64,000 nt of DNA, taken from assembly GCA_947396885.1 (NCBI GenBank), contig OX377202.1, positions 83,122,408 to 83,186,407 on the forward strand, given 5' to 3'. The stretch is from Heligmosomoides polygyrus polygyrus (Eukaryota; Nematoda; Chromadorea; Rhabditida; Heligmosomidae). The notes under the pieces were generated by a model that saw nothing but the letters and a program-made list of their open reading frames with translations, ran no database searches and had not been told where the DNA came from. This document shows positions 19,804 to 33,900 of the stretch, in pieces (the first letter of the stretch is position 1; the number at the start of each line of letters is the position of its first letter). Position numbers and translations under genes: made by a program.

Positions 19804-20110
19804 GACATGACCAATCGCAATTGAAATATGAATGGACTCCTCGCTGGAAATTCTTTTTATGCCTTCTGAAGGACAGGACGACAGAGAGTGGAATTGCATC
19901 ATATAAAATTTTAAGTCATGCTTAACATACAATAAAAACTATGCTTCTCCGCTGCGATGAAGATATGACGAGGATGGATCGCATACAAAATTCTCATTTT
20001 TCATGAAAATATTATTTTTTAGCCGAAGCAGATCACCCATACGGATAAAATCTACCCACAAGAACCTAGAAGTTTTGATCAATTCACTGTGGAAAAATTG
20101 TGATTTTCTG
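19804..20110 (+). repeat. Satellite array, right part, and right target duplication
   Basis: Begins with the target duplication GACAT (19804-19808). A clear monomer core (ATATAAAATTTTAAG, 19901-19915) and a degenerate one near 20070 continue the period seen at 8940-9450. Confidence 0.5.
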
Positions 20111-21690
20111 GATAGAACAGGTTGAATCGACCTCTGGTCGATTTTGCACCAACGTCATCGGAGCATAAAATTGAACGTTCACAAAAAGGTTCATAACTCG
20201 GTAAGTCTTTCGAATTTTGAAAATTCTTTTAGCTTTTCATAAAGTAGATAAAACGCCTTTTCTCATGGTGTAGAAATCGTTTTCCAGAAAAGGAGTCGTC
20301 ACGCTTGGCTGCTGGTTCGATTTTTGAGCGAAAAAAATTGAAGTGGCTTCACAAACTAGTTTTTCAGAAACTAGAGGAAGAGCCCTTTCTTGCTATGTAA
20401 GAATTAATGTCCAAAACTTCGGTCTTCATGCGCGGCAGGGGAGGTTCAATTTCGGTTCCATGTCGCGAAAATACGTACCGAAAATCGAACCCCCCCCCCG
20501 CCCCGCATGAAGATCCCTTTTTTGCTAAAAGGAACTCGTTTCACTGTCCTCTTCAGTGCCGAAGCCGCACCTGAAAAGAAGAATCTATTAAAGAGTTCAA
20601 ACTGCACAAGAAACCTTGAAAAAATCAAGAAATACAAGAAATAGAACAGTGGAAGAGAGAGGGAGGGGGTCGTACAAATTCCGCTTCAGAGGGGGGGGGG
20701 TCGTAAATTTCCAGCAAAAATCGAACCCCACGCTTGACCCTGCTCGGAATATATATTGACTGGGCGACGCGAAAAATCGATATCTATGGCAATTTTGATA
20801 CTTGCATTCCAACGGACGTACATAAAGCCCATTAAGGCCTAAGCAAGCAGGGCACCCTGGCAAAAATGGTTACACAGATTGAATTAACCCAATGTTCTTA
20901 TCCACAAATAAAACATTTTTAAATTTGTACCAAGATACTGAGGGTCAGCATACTTCCTGCTTGTGGAAAGGCTGCACCATGCATTCGTTTGTCACAGTAT
21001 GATGCCAACTGGATTGTTGGCCTAAATGCCATCTTATAAATTTGCCAACAGCAGCAGGTGGCAATAACAGCTATCGTTCTACACTGGGAAATTCCAGGTA
21101 AACAGCATTTATGCTCTCAAAAAACCCGCAGTGAACAAATTGGTGAGTAGCGCGTTCGAATGTTTGAAAATGGACACGTTAGTTTTCCTCTGTCAGGGAG
21201 GGAAGGTCTAATCTCATTGGAAAACTGAAGTAATTTTTCATATGACAAATTCATATTTTTAGGTAATCCGAAAAAGAAACGCTTGTCTGTCGCAGTTGAA
21301 ACGTGTTTATATATGTCTCTTTAAATTGAACAATCTCCAATTAGAAAAGATATGCACGGATTATAGTGAAAACTTTGCATCCGTTTTCTTCCGTTGCCAT
21401 CAGTGTTGATCCAGTCAGAAAGTAGACGCCCGTCCGGCTCCATGCGCATGGCGGTTCACAAGGACTTACTCGGCGCACCAACTTTGTTTCTGCTTTCGCA
21501 GACCCCGCAATACTTCTAGTTTTCTGTAACTGAAAATTTGATCGACTGTGGCTTGACAGGAAGTAAGCCCGTTCCTACAACGTACTCCAGGAGTACATTT
21601 AGTTGTTAGGTTGGTAGCGAAAAAGAGAGTAGAGTATCAGTGATTAGGCGTAACATCGATTATCGATTACGGTAGTCACTGCGGTACGCA
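20111..21690. other. Intergenic; no gene recognised
   Basis: AT-rich sequence with a C10 tract (20490-20499) and a G10 tract (20691-20700). About 20650-20790 is an inverted copy of the repeat at 8680-8800. No exon-like frames. Confidence 0.5.
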
Positions 21691-22240
21691 ATGACAGTGC
21701 AGCAGCGGCTGCGCGGGAAGTGGAGGAGGGCCACTTGGCTTTACTTAGTCATTCATCCGCTGCGAGCTCGTCGTCGTTATTCTCTTCGTCGGTAGCTGCC
21801 CGCGTTGAGGCCCCGACAGACTTCTGCGGCAACACCGCGGCCCTTTCCTTAACCATAGGGTAGGGACGCAGAGCTCGCCGCCGGCGGCGTCCCTGCCCTA
21901 TCCTTAACCATAGCGGCGAGCGGCTTTGTCGTAGAGGTGTGTGGGGGCCTTTACAGTTAGGGGCGGCTACCCTTCGTGTTGCTCACGGGGAGTTGCTTGT
22001 GTGAAATTGCTCCCTGGGATCTTTGCCATGGGTCTCGCGCCGCCACGCAGCATCGTCTCTGGGTATCCCCCAACGTCCCACCAGTACTACCAGTGGCATC
22101 GTCAATAGGAAATCTCACTTTGCTGTCATCCACGTAATCTAAGGTATAACTCTAATCGTACTTCGTTTTATCCCGATTGTATTTGTCTTCACCCTTGTGT
22201 GTGTCGTGAACAAAGGAAAAGATCTGACCCCTAACTACTT
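21690..22240. other. GC-rich block with a hairpin
   Basis: Locally GC-rich compared with its AT-rich surroundings. Contains CCTTAACCATAGGGTAGGGACGC (21849-) and a near-inverted/direct partner at 21886-21920 that can pair through GGGACGC/GCGTCCC. No coding frame recognised; it may be the 5' end of an unrecognised retroelement or a promoter. Confidence 0.3.
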
Positions 22241-22386
22241 AAATCAATTAGCCTCATCGGATATTTCGCTGGCACAACCACGCAACTTAGTACACATTTG
22301 TCAACATTAGCTACATCCTGGACTTCCTTCGCTCCACACCATGCGCCCTACTCTGCGTTGGCTAACAAGACCACAACAACCAACCT

Positions 22387-22624
22387 ATGAAGAAATACCT
22401 TGATGACACATTGGCCCACAACCCAACTGCCGAAAATAACACCACTGTGGACCAGGCTTTCTACAGCGTCCAGAAAAAGGTGCTACAGGTTGAAACAAAT
22501 AAAGTTTCACATGTCATGTCAGTTGCAGCAGGTTTACAAGACCGCACCCTGTTACTGAAATGTGTGTTTGGAGAATGGCTCCCGTCCGCAAAGAGTCTCC
22601 TAGCCGCAAACGGCATTTATAAAG
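22387..22624 (+). CDS. Possible exon, unknown protein
   Basis: A 79-codon stretch (starting MKKYLDDTLAHNPTAENN, containing GLQDRTLLLKCVFGEWLPSA) ends at a GTGCGT donor-like site. Its composition is protein-like. No neighbouring exon in a matching phase was identified and no family is recognised. Confidence 0.25.
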
Positions 22625-23107
22625 GTGCGTTTTATTTTTTCGATGGATGAGTTCATCATCGTATAGTGTTCATACTCCATAAATAATTAGTAGTGATGCA
22701 AACGAGTGTGAAGTTCTGCCGTAATCATGATCATGGAGTAGAACCTGGGCCCACATTCTTTCACATCTGGAAACTGAGGAGCACATAGTGACTCTGCTCG
22801 AAGGATTTTAACCTCCCCAAATAATTTTCAAAATGCGTGAGAATTGCCGAGAAAGCAGATTTACGACTTATTACAGCTCATTCTGCAATAAGGCAGCATC
22901 CGTTGTATTCAGAGCCTATGTTACAGATTTATTTTGTTCGAAACAGCGAAACAATGTGGATAGACCTTTGAAGATATTATCGCTACATGTTTACGAACGT
23001 AATAGTCCTAGTAACAAATATAACGATCAGACAAACTGAAGCTTTCAGTGTTTATCACGCCGATCTAAAAACCTTTGGTAGGGTGATACTGCACTAGAGC
23101 AATAGTA

Positions 23108-23569
23108 ATGGATGGAACTTCCTACTTCGCAGTCTACTGGCTCGGGTTTACCACTGCCGTGGTTATAGGTCATTGGAGGAAGGTACTTCGTAAGCGACGG
23201 CTAAAAAATAGCTCCTTCAACGAATTTACGAAAATATTTCCTGAGAAAACTTTATTATTATTTCATGTTCACCACTGCATAAGGAGGGACTGCAAAACAA
23301 AGCTGAAGCAGGTACCTGTGTTACTTGTGTTTTGCTATTAGGTTTGCGATGTTGTACGTTTTAGCATGAACGAGAAGCACAATTTTTTATTTGCTCTAGC
23401 ATTATTCATTACAATACTGTGTTCTTGTTACGTAGAGAAGGAATAAATATCGTTCCATCCCACGTTCGGAATTTGGATGAGCTTTCAAGAGGAAACGGTT
23501 CATTACTTTCTACTCAAATCTCTACGCTTCTTAATGAGCACAAGGAGGCAGACACGGCCGATTCACTAG
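23108..23569 (+). CDS. Two possible exons of an unknown gene
   Basis: The first (23108-23182) starts ATG, encodes a hydrophobic segment (YFAVYWLGFTTAVVIGHWRK) and meets a GTACTT donor. The second (about 23433-23569) reads EGINIVPSHVRNLDELSRGN and LLNEHKEADTADSL and ends at a strong GTAAGT donor. The phases of the two do not fit each other directly, so at least one boundary is wrong or an exon is missing. Confidence 0.25.
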
Positions 23570-24249
23570 TAAGTGGAGTATAGACGCATCCGTTTGCATA
23601 AGGGTTACCGTCTATCTTAGGAGTACCCAAGTGAAGAAATAGGCGGGATTTAAATGGAGAACATCATAATGGAGTACGAGCATGATAATAGAAGATTCTA
23701 TAAAAAATCAACGATGAAATAATCGTGCAGGAATCCATAAAAGAATTAAACGTGAATCGATCGTGCAGGAATAGCATGCGGATTGACGCTATTACCAAAT
23801 TTAACAAATCTGGCTCCTTTTTAGAGGAGGATCGAAATATAAACTTAATGCCCATGACCATAGAGCTCACTCATCTTATTGCATAAGAACTAAGTGGCGA
23901 GTAGTCCAGCAGAGGTTTGCCACTGTATTCAAGAACAACAATGGTGATATGCTTCTTGTGAAACATTTTTGCGGCAGAGAAACAGCAGCAGTATCGAAGA
24001 AGGACACTGGCCTATCAAGAATCAGAACTGAGTGGATACCGTACAACAAACGGAATGCATCTCCAAACAGACCGAAATGTTTTTAATCTTACCATATGCG
24101 TGAATATGTATGGGAGTACAACGGATTTTTATTAGAATGGGACACAACGAGTAACTCACCGAGCTAGGGCAGTCCACTGAAACGCAGCGCTCCGTAGGCT
24201 TGAGAATGGGCGTGACACAGCCGTTAGAAAACGCGTCCCAGACAAGAGG

Positions 24250-25260
24250 GCGAGACGTCAGAATCGTAGGTTTAAGGAAATGCGCGCTATGTGTCGCCAC
24301 TCGCGACTCGCGACCGTCGCATCCCCTTCGCGGGCGTCCAGGCTCGCGGTGAACAGAGGCGTCCATCGCGCGGCCTGCCCCCGCCTCCTTCTGCATCGAT
24401 CTGGGAGCGGAGCCCGCGCCTCGCGCACAGTCGGCTCTCAGTTTACGCCTGCATCGACCGCGAGCGGGGACTTGCATTTGAGGCGTCGTCCGTCAGCAGT
24501 CTTCCTCCACTCATTTCAGCCGGAGCTGTCCCGCGGGGCCTGGCCACAGACTCAGCCTCCCCTAAAGCATCGACTGCTTGCTGGACGGATGGTGATCCCG
24601 CCAAGATGGAACACCGGGCTCGGGGCGCCGAGTCAATCAATACAGTGGAGCGCCCGTCCACATCTGCGTCTCTCTATCCTTTCGCCACTCCACTCTGCCC
24701 GGCTATGCTCTATTGCGTAATCCACTATCGTATGTATTCTACTATGTCGACTACGTGGTGTGCAATAGACCTATATTGGCTCTTGGTGTGCGAGTTGTAG
24801 GAGTGTGGTGAGTTCGTTCATACATTCCAATTGCTTGGTGCCACATTCGCAGTGTGTGCCGGTATTGCTGTTGTGGGTTATTGTCGGGTTGTCGGGAAAC
24901 GCCTGTAAAGCTCTTCGTGGGGTCCGCACGGAGAACCAGAGTCTGGCTCTCGCGCGGACGTCTCCAGGGCAGTGTCACCATGAACCAGGCAGGTAATTCA
25001 TGTATTAGGTTGTGTCTCCATCCGGTAGTAGGCTGGCTGCAGCCGAGGACTGAAAGGACCCAGTTCAGTCGGGAGTGAAGGGACGTACCCAGGGGATCCC
25101 CACTTCAGGAGGGCCACTTAAGGACATGGGACCAATTCACCTCCCCCGGGGTACTAGGTCTTGGCAGCTTTGATTGCCCCATGGGGCAGGTTGAGGTCCC
25201 ACGTTTTCACATCACAGCTGCTGCACTGGGGCCATCGACTTGCAACACCAGGGTGGTAAG
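24250..25260. other. GC-rich block without a recognised product
   Basis: About 1 kb of GC-rich DNA in which all frames stay open for 60-170 codons because of base composition, not coding bias. The tail (25080-25250) resembles an untranslated retroelement leader. I do not assign a gene. Confidence 0.3.
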
Positions 25261-27996
25261 CGGCGTTTTGTAGAGTTTTAGGATTATCTCGAAGAGACTA
25301 GCCTCCAGCGCTTCAGTATGGCTGTTTCGTTCTTAAAGTAATATTTTTGGTAGTGTTCTTCGCATCGGCTGCAGTTATTGTATTTCTTATGCATTTTATT
25401 GTAATAAATTGTTAGTGTGTCAACGTGTCGATTGTCAAATCTCCGTGATTTACGGTCATTTCGGTTCACATTTTTCTATCATCAACTTTTCCGGCTCTTG
25501 CATAATAATAATAAACGACCATTGCGCAAGATGTAGCACTGGCGCTCAAGTTTTTATTGCGACTGCACAAAAAAAACATTTCTAGTTACCTATGGTTATG
25601 TTCATGCAAGAATCACGCAAAATACCTGAAGACAGAGAGCCTTCCTATGCTTCAAAGAAGTTCCATTAAATGTATATGTGGATTTGTATGATTGTTAGAT
25701 GAAGTGCTTGAAGATTGACCAGTAGTTACAAACGTTGATGTTAACCGTAACGTGGACTGCGTTCTCTTATCTACTAGGAATCCAATGGAGATGTAAGTAA
25801 TTCGAGCCCTCGGCATCTGTACATGGATCGTGAACACTGTCAAAAAGCTTGAAACACTAAGAAGCATCCGTATGCATGATTCCTTCTTCGTGGAGGAGTT
25901 TCAACAGCTGCCAACCAAAGGACTAGGAATTGCAATGCCGATCGACCTGTTTCAGACAGCAGCCTATCAAATTTCTTGTCGATACCAATTTCGATGGTGT
26001 TGCCACACTTCGATAACTAGCTTCTGTTTGGACAATCTGAAAATACCTTACCTACTTCATTCCAGATAAGTGAAGTTCTGAGATGTTCTATGCAGGACAG
26101 CTAATATTCAAGCATTGAAAATGTTCAAGCATTCGACACGTTAAATGCAGCACTATATGCATTCGCTGCGTAGCAAAGGACAGAGTGAAAATTAACAGTG
26201 ACAGTTACAGCGGCAGAGTGAACGGCTACAAAAAGTAGGCACAAAATGGAGACATACATCGGAATTGGAACTCCTATGCCCTTATGCTGAAGGACTGTTC
26301 CACCACACCCTTCTATTATAGTACAGCTTACAGCATCATTTTACCAGTTCATTAAGATAGAGGTTTCGTTCCAAGTGCGTATATATATATATATATATAT
26401 ATATATACTGTTAGTACTTTATTCAGATTCGAAAAGGAGTTAGCTTGTCACCGACGAGATATCTTCTCCGTTACAGGGAGTTCAAACGCTAAAGGCGATA
26501 TACGAGTTGAAGGGCTGGGATTGCGCACTCTAGCTATTTCAAAGCTGTAAGGCTAAGTAACAAACACGTGAAGTGTTTGAATAAGTCTTAATAAGGGTAA
26601 CATCACCTTATTCCTTTATCGAAGCATCGCTGAACGCATTCCACTTGGACACTTAAATTGTTCCTATTAATATTATGGTGCAATTATCTCCTTACTTGCT
26701 TCTGTGATAGTCGTAGGTGGCTTTCATTGAGTTCCTATGCAAATAGTATACAGCCAATCAAGCCTAATTTGGGTAAAGTTAGTTGAAGCAAGACTTGTCT
26801 AGGAGCAATTAAACACTCACTTGTTCATCAGATGATCAACTCAAATCATTTCTGAATTTTCTCCACAACATAAAGTAGAATGCGTAACGCATTCCAAAAA
26901 GCGCATTTATCCTTTGTACTTTAGGTTTTTTCTTGGATAGTCGAATAAATGAATGGCTCGAATATTGGACTTTCTTGATTACTCGAATATAAGGATATTT
27001 CAAATGCTGAACGCTTTCGTATTTCTGTTTGGTTCGGACAAAGCAAACGTAATGAACATGCGCAGGTGTGACGCGGCATGGCGCCAGTGAATTTGCATTG
27101 CCGCATATCAAAGAAACCTATGTGAGTCAAACTTTACAATTCAACAATGGGGTCGTGCTGCTGTGCTGCTGCTGTGTTTCATGCTGAAGGACAATTAAAA
27201 TGAACGCCGTCAATTAATCCGCCAAGTTATTCCTATTCCTTGAGAACTGATAGGCAACGAATGGAGTGATCTCAAACCGTACGCACGATCAAAAATTCTT
27301 AGGAAAACTCGTACCTACCTTTTTTGTACGTTTAATCAGAAGTTTCAAACTAGGACAACTTTCAAAACAAAACAAAACAAAACACAAAATAAAAGACGTC
27401 TAGTTAATGTTAAGCTGTACACCGCTAGACAGAGCGGAAGTACACCTGTTCGAGGAACAGCAGTTGTCGATATTTAGGCTACGAGGCGATATGTGCCTCC
27501 ATACTTCTATGCTTTCAGGCACTTCGCTTTGATATTACATCTGATTCTCCCCGGTGATGATAATGGTCAGAAACATTCAAAACGAGAAGAGTGGTGACGC
27601 ATATCAAGTGTGTCTTAACGGCCACTTTGATAACGGGAGTAAGCAAAGCTACGCTTACTCTCTACTCGCCTTCTTTTACGTGCGGTTGGTAATTACATCG
27701 TTCCTTAACGGATTCCTTTGAGGTGGCTTCGGATCGATCGTAGGGATGGATCAGAGCAGGTTTATAGTGGGGTCCTGCCTTCTTCTTTTTCATGCAGTGC
27801 ATAAACTCTAAAGAAGGGTTGTTTAAAAACCGTAAAAACGAAAAGTAGTAGATAAGTAAACATTCGCATTAGTGTTTAAAGAAATACTCGAAAAACTTTT
27901 GAAATATACTATATCTTAAGGATGAGTGCACAATAAGGAACAACAGACGTTTTTTGGCTTAATACAATAAATACTAATTTAGGTAACTAGTAAGAT
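25261..27996. other. Intergenic; microsatellite and SINE fragment only
   Basis: Contains a (TA)n microsatellite (26380-26407) and a short SINE-tail fragment (AAGTAGAATGCGTAACGCATTCC, about 26872-26920). Open frames near 25652-25867 (-) and 25830-26069 (+) overlap each other and are not convincing. Confidence 0.4.
26380..26407. repeat. (TA)n microsatellite
   Basis: About 14 uninterrupted TA units. Confidence 0.95.
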
Positions 27997-30900
27997 ATGG
28001 ATTACAACTCATTCGTCCAGGCAGTTGACCAAGTGAAATCGAAGGCATTCAGCTTTTGGGACGTGGGTGTCACATTCATATTTTACTCGATATCGCTGGC
28101 GTATGCGCTAAGTGCGGAGAAAGAGTGAAGGATCATTCCATAAAAAAGAAAATAAAACGTGCTATAACGTCTTGTTTCCTGTCTTAAATACCTTCTTTGA
28201 GCCTGTGATACAACATGATTGCAGAACACTGTCAAATTCTTTGTTTCTTCAGCGTGGCCTCACGTGGGACAACTGTCACAGCGAGAGCTCCCTTGTTCCT
28301 TTTATATATTTCTTTTGGTTGTCCTTCGTGCGCCCTGTGATTCCCAATTTATCATTGAATCTGAAAAAGCACGCTCATATAGGCAGATGAATGAAATCTG
28401 TGGCTGTGCCAGCGTAATGGAATGTTGCCAATTAAGGTCTATAATATCCCTTCCTGGTTGGGGCAGCATTGGGTGACAGTTGCGTTTAGCATCTCACGAC
28501 ACGTTATCATATTCTCTAAGTTCGCTGTGCGTATCTTCGTGTTGTTTGGCAGTACCTGAAGCTCTCAAACAAACTCAAGTGAGGAAATAGAGATGCAGTA
28601 ATACTGCTTGCCTCCTCCCGAATAGGATAGATTCTGTCAATTGTAAGGCATGCTAGGATTAAAGGTTTTTTCATTCCATTTGAGTTTATTTCGGCCCAGA
28701 ACATCTATAACCATGTAGGCCTACTGGTAGAATAAAAAACCTAGAGATGAAAAACGAGGGCACTATTTGGGATAGGGAGCGTTAACATATAAGCGGCATG
28801 CACACTCCGGAGAGCAGGAGCTATATGGGAGGAGATCAGTTCCCCTACTTTCCACTGCTACATACAGTTCCCCTACGCACTACGAACCAGCGGTACGCGA
28901 CGCTGGCGCGGCTGGCTGTTTGTCAAGAGGCAGGCCGATCGATAATCCCGATTTTTACTCAATTTTGAAAAAATGCATTAGCTGAAGTACTTACGGGAAA
29001 CTGCATTAGAATTTTCCGTTACAGATTAGCACTGAGGATCCTGGAGCATACAAAACAAGGTTTTACGAAATACTATTGTAAATGAAGTGTAACTTTTGCG
29101 CATCATTTGCATAAGCTAGATACGAGTGGAATATAACGCACAGATTATCGAAGGAGCGCAGTGTCTGAACACGTTGTTCGTTTGATACGAATTACGCGGT
29201 CTATTGTATTTACTACAAACTCTTTTATATATTCCACTTAATACCCGATAATACGCAGTATATTGTTTAAAACATATTTCGACCAAAAATAGAACAGTCC
29301 ACATGGCGCCTCGATTTTCGTCGTGGAGTGAGATGCGACGTACGCAACGCTTTCCACCCCACCCCACTTCACGTCCTATCAACGGACTGCAGTGACAGTG
29401 AGAAATACCCGAGCTCATTCCTCACTGCCACTGCCGCTGGACCGCCCTCAGTACTGCAGCATTGCAAGTGCACACTATGGTTGTGCTCTCCTAAAAATTT
29501 CGAATAATCGAATATGTTCGAATAACTAGCGACGACTTTCGAAGATTCATATTCAAACATTCGAATTTGAATGTTCATTTATTTCTGCGGGCCAAAGCAG
29601 CGCTTTGCTAGGCGAGGTCATTTCATCGAAGCAAATATATTGATGACAAGTCGCTTGAGACACCTGTACGTGCGCCTCGCTTGATGTCCAACTTTCGTTT
29701 CGCTAATGGATAAGCTCACCACACCGGGATAAATTGTATCGTCCAATCCAAGATGTTCTTTTTGGGTTGGCTAACGTTATGGTATTGCCGCAGACAGCTC
29801 GTTCGATACCGTTGTGAACGTTACAAAATTCAAATTTTAGGCAAATTGACTTCTCAATGCGATTGTAACTAATATTCCGCCCGTATGTTTCAATCTCCAC
29901 CGCTCCAGTGGCAGTCCCAGAAACTCGCTGCTGTTTTCAGCGTAGAGAATAAACCTTCTGCATTTCTGAGGATAGACTCAAAACGTGATGCTTCAACTTT
30001 GCCACATCATCAGATCTTTCCCATAAATGGCCATATCATCAGATATTTTCCATAAGTGGCAGCTGCCTCATTTCCCCTCCTTTTGCCTTTCCTCTCCTTT
30101 ATACTTTACATAGCAAAGGAAGGTACCACTGGGTCGTGCTTTTTTTCCTCTACAAAGAGTTTATTGCTGCGTGAGTGCCAAACGGGCCAGACCTTCGAAC
30201 GGAGGCCTGCAGCGGTCAGACGCAGGTCGCTGCCACCACGTCTTCTCGACTCTCCAACAACTTGTTGATGTTCGCGAGCTGGCTCCGCACCGCTATCTGC
30301 GCGTTCGATCTGCACAGTGAGACCGTGCAGCTTAGAAGAGCCTGATTGATTGATTACCGTTAATAAACGGTTGTAAGCCCTTACACTTCCACTCTCACAA
30401 GAAGTCCGTCCCGGTCTTTACAGAAATGAGAAGTTTCGTTGCAGAAGCGCACTTTGGTGGAAGAGGTTTGGAAGAAATGACCATGAGCATGACAACGGGC
30501 GCCTGTGAGTGCGCATACGAAAAGCGTGGCTCTGAGCTAGCAAGAAACAATCGGTTGTCACAGCTTGGGTAGTAAGAACAGGCAGCGTGAAATGTGCTAG
30601 GACCTGTTTTGTGTTGAGGCGGTTCGTCCATATGAAGCATAAGTATTGAATGCCACCACCTTGGAAAGGTACAGTGATAAAAAAACCCAAGCGATGCTTG
30701 CAGCTGAGGACGGTTAATGAATATGTGGCACATTGCATGAGTCATGCCCATGCTAACTTTTTGTGTATACAAAAGTTATTGATGCTTTTTTGCATGTTGG
30801 AATGCGAAACAGACGAAAATGTGAGAGAGCTGCATACAGGGAAGAAAATTGTGTATGATAACGAAGAGCCTGATCGATTGATTACCGTTAATAAACGGTT

Positions 30901-33900
30901 GTAAGCCCTTACACTTCCACTCTTACAAGAAGTCCGTCCCGGTCTTTGAAGAAATGAGAAGTTTCGTTGCAGAAGCGCACTTTGGTGGAAGAGGTTTGGA
31001 AGAAATGACCATGAGCATGACAACGAGCGCCTGTGAGTGCGCATTAGAAAAGCATGGCTCTGAGCTAGCAAGAAACAATCGGTTGTCACAGCTTGGGTAG
31101 TAAGAACAGGCAGCGTGAAATGTGCCAGGACCTGCTTTGTGTTGAGGCGGTTCGTCCATATGAAGCATAAGTATTGAATGCCACCACCTTGGAAAGGTAC
31201 AGTGATTAAAAAAACCCAAGCGATGCTTGCAGCTGAGGACGGTTAATGAATATGTGGCACATTGCATGAGTCATGCCTATGCTAACTTTTTGTGTATACA
31301 AAAGTTATTGATGTTTTTTTGCATGTTGGAGTGCGAAACAGACGGAAATATGAGAGAGGTGCATAGAGGGAAGAAAATTGTGTATGATAACGATGAGAAT
31401 TGATCACGAGCTGCCAGTGTTTTTGTATATAATTTCTTAGCAGTTGGGTTTGAGTCGGCTATCTCCTGAGCGGGGGAAAACATGCATATAGAAATAAAAT
31501 TGCATGGGAATGTTGGACTACATGTCGAGCACCACTAGATGAATTTGAAGCAGAGTATTGTCCCGAATTGTTGAGTTATGTAAAAAAAAATGAGGAGCGA
31601 ATAGAACTGCAAGGCTGGATGATTTACGGGCGGGATATTGAGATATGGGAATAAATGAATGTTGGATACGTGGTTAATATGTAAGGCATATGTGATATGT
31701 GCGTGACGAACGTAAATGAGGGTAGTGGCAGGTTAAATTCGTGTTGTAACGACATGATAAAGGTTATATCTGTGCGATAGAAATGATTGATTACACTTGA
31801 AATTATGGCATTGTAAATAGGTAGCACCGATTTGTAGGTACTAAACCAATATGGAGAGTCTTAATTTTGTGAGCTTGAGAAAAGTAAGCTTAGAACGTAG
31901 GGAAGAGTTAGGAAGATATAATGAAAAAACATATACGGATAGTTGTTGTGCGCTCCAAGAAAAAACAACAAACCGGATGGCCAATGAGAGGAATTAACCA
32001 ATACTGAATAAGAATATATAACGATCTAAGTGAAGAAGAAAATGAAGTGACATAACTCAAGAAAAAGGAGGAATACTCATAAGAGAAGTAAAAAGAGAAG
32101 GAATGCTCAGCGACGGAACAGGTCACTCATCATCTGACAGTTGACCATCTGACAGTTATCTCAACGTCACAGGACGCTGAGATAACTGTCAGATGGTCAT
32201 AGCCCAATGGATGACTGCACCCCAATGAGTGAGGTGACGCAGCGACGCGACATGGCCTAAAACAAATTGCAGCGTCTGCACTTTGTTAGAGCAACGTTGG
32301 TACGTAAATGATCGTCAATGAACTCGGCGGATTCTTCGCGGACGTTGGTGTGTGTAGTGAGCACAATCACGACGTCCACTTCGCGTGCCTGTATCGACTC
32401 GACCGTGGCTGCTTCGATGCAGTATCGCTGCGCAAAGTGCTCGAGTCGGTGTGAAGCCTTGTCGAACGACAGCAAGCAGCATCTGCTCTGGAAGAAAACC
32501 GCATTGAAATAACTGCGATACCAAGGACCCACAAACCTGGAGCTCCTGTTCATTGTGGTGAGAGCCGGTTGGCATCTTCACTGAAGATCCATAATGTCCA
32601 TCATGATGAACGGAACCATGCGGTTCGGACTCCGTGCTCGATCTAAAAGATCACTGCGATGATCTGCTGCTGTATCACTGACAAGCTCACCACCATATGT
32701 AAATTCGTTATATAGGGTGTTGAAAGCTGCTTGAGACCTAAAGGTTGTGATCAGAGATGCCCGCGGCACAAAAGGGGATTGCATGAAGCACAGACTGTGA
32801 GAATGGGAAATAGGAACATATCCTAAGAATAGATGCGAATGAAACGAGCACAAATCTGAGCGTGACCAGTGGGGAGGATGATGAGGAAAATGAATTTAAA
32901 TTGATAAGGATTAAAGATAGCTAATTTTTTGGGCTGTGAGGAACACTAAAGAAAACGAAAGAATGAGTTAATCAAAGAGAAAAATGGACTAGAAAAGGTT
33001 CTAAGCCTACACTAGGCGACAAAAAAAAACTGTGAGAAATAGAACGGAGGGAAGAGCAGTGCTACACGACGCGGTGAATCCACAAGTATTGCTTGTGCAC
33101 CATAGAATACCACACAAAGTCAGTTCGGAGGTTTTGAACAGTCTTCCCGATGAGATTGAGTACTCTTTTACAGGTTCGGCCGGATAAACAGAAAACGCAC
33201 ACAGTTTGTTGGGTGGTGCATCCGGGTGGAAACTTATGTAATTTGACTGAGAGAATAGGAGATAAGTGGCCATTCATTTCAAATTCAGGGCTCGTTCTAG
33301 AGAGCTCAAGAAGCGTTGACAGTAAACAAGCCCATTAAAGATTAAGGGAAACTCCGTGTTCATAGCTGGAGAGGGACTCAGAAAAAAGAATTAGCGAGGA
33401 AAGAGTGACTGGAGGAACGAAAAAGAAAAGCGCCCACATGAGAAATTGAAAGAAAAATAGAAAAGTAAAGACAAAGACTTACATCAGTGCTGAAGCTGAC
33501 CGAATGGCGGGTATGGGGCAGATGCAATGAGGCTATGAGGCTCAACGTGACCTTTCCACGAAGCTAGACGAGGAGTACCATACACAAAGACCGCAGCCCC
33601 GATAAGAAAGACGAAATGCCGACGACTTAGCTTCGCCGCTACAGAAATTGAAAAATTAGCATGCCTATAGCCAGAAGAGGAACGAGGTAGATTTTGAGGA
33701 GTGAGAGAGCAATATGGTATAATAAAAATGAGATGAACAACGCGAAATAATATAAAAAAATTAAAAAAGAGGGGAGGAGAATTGACAATCTATCAGTAAA
33801 GGCAGCGCACACGTGGGTCGTGCTAAGAGACCAGTCTTTTACTAATGGTAAGGGCTTATTGCTGAATAACGCGAGTGCCAATCGAGCCAGACACCTTGGA

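Noticed and set aside
24280..24800. Two overlapping + strand ORFs of 146 and 169 codons
   Set aside because: GC-rich DNA in which all frames stay open; residues are low-information Arg/Ser/Ala/Pro and no splice or promoter support was seen.
25652..26069. Overlapping opposite-strand frames resembling a receptor piece or a soluble protein
   Set aside because: Neither has convincing splice sites and they are mutually exclusive; similarity to a known family could not be established.
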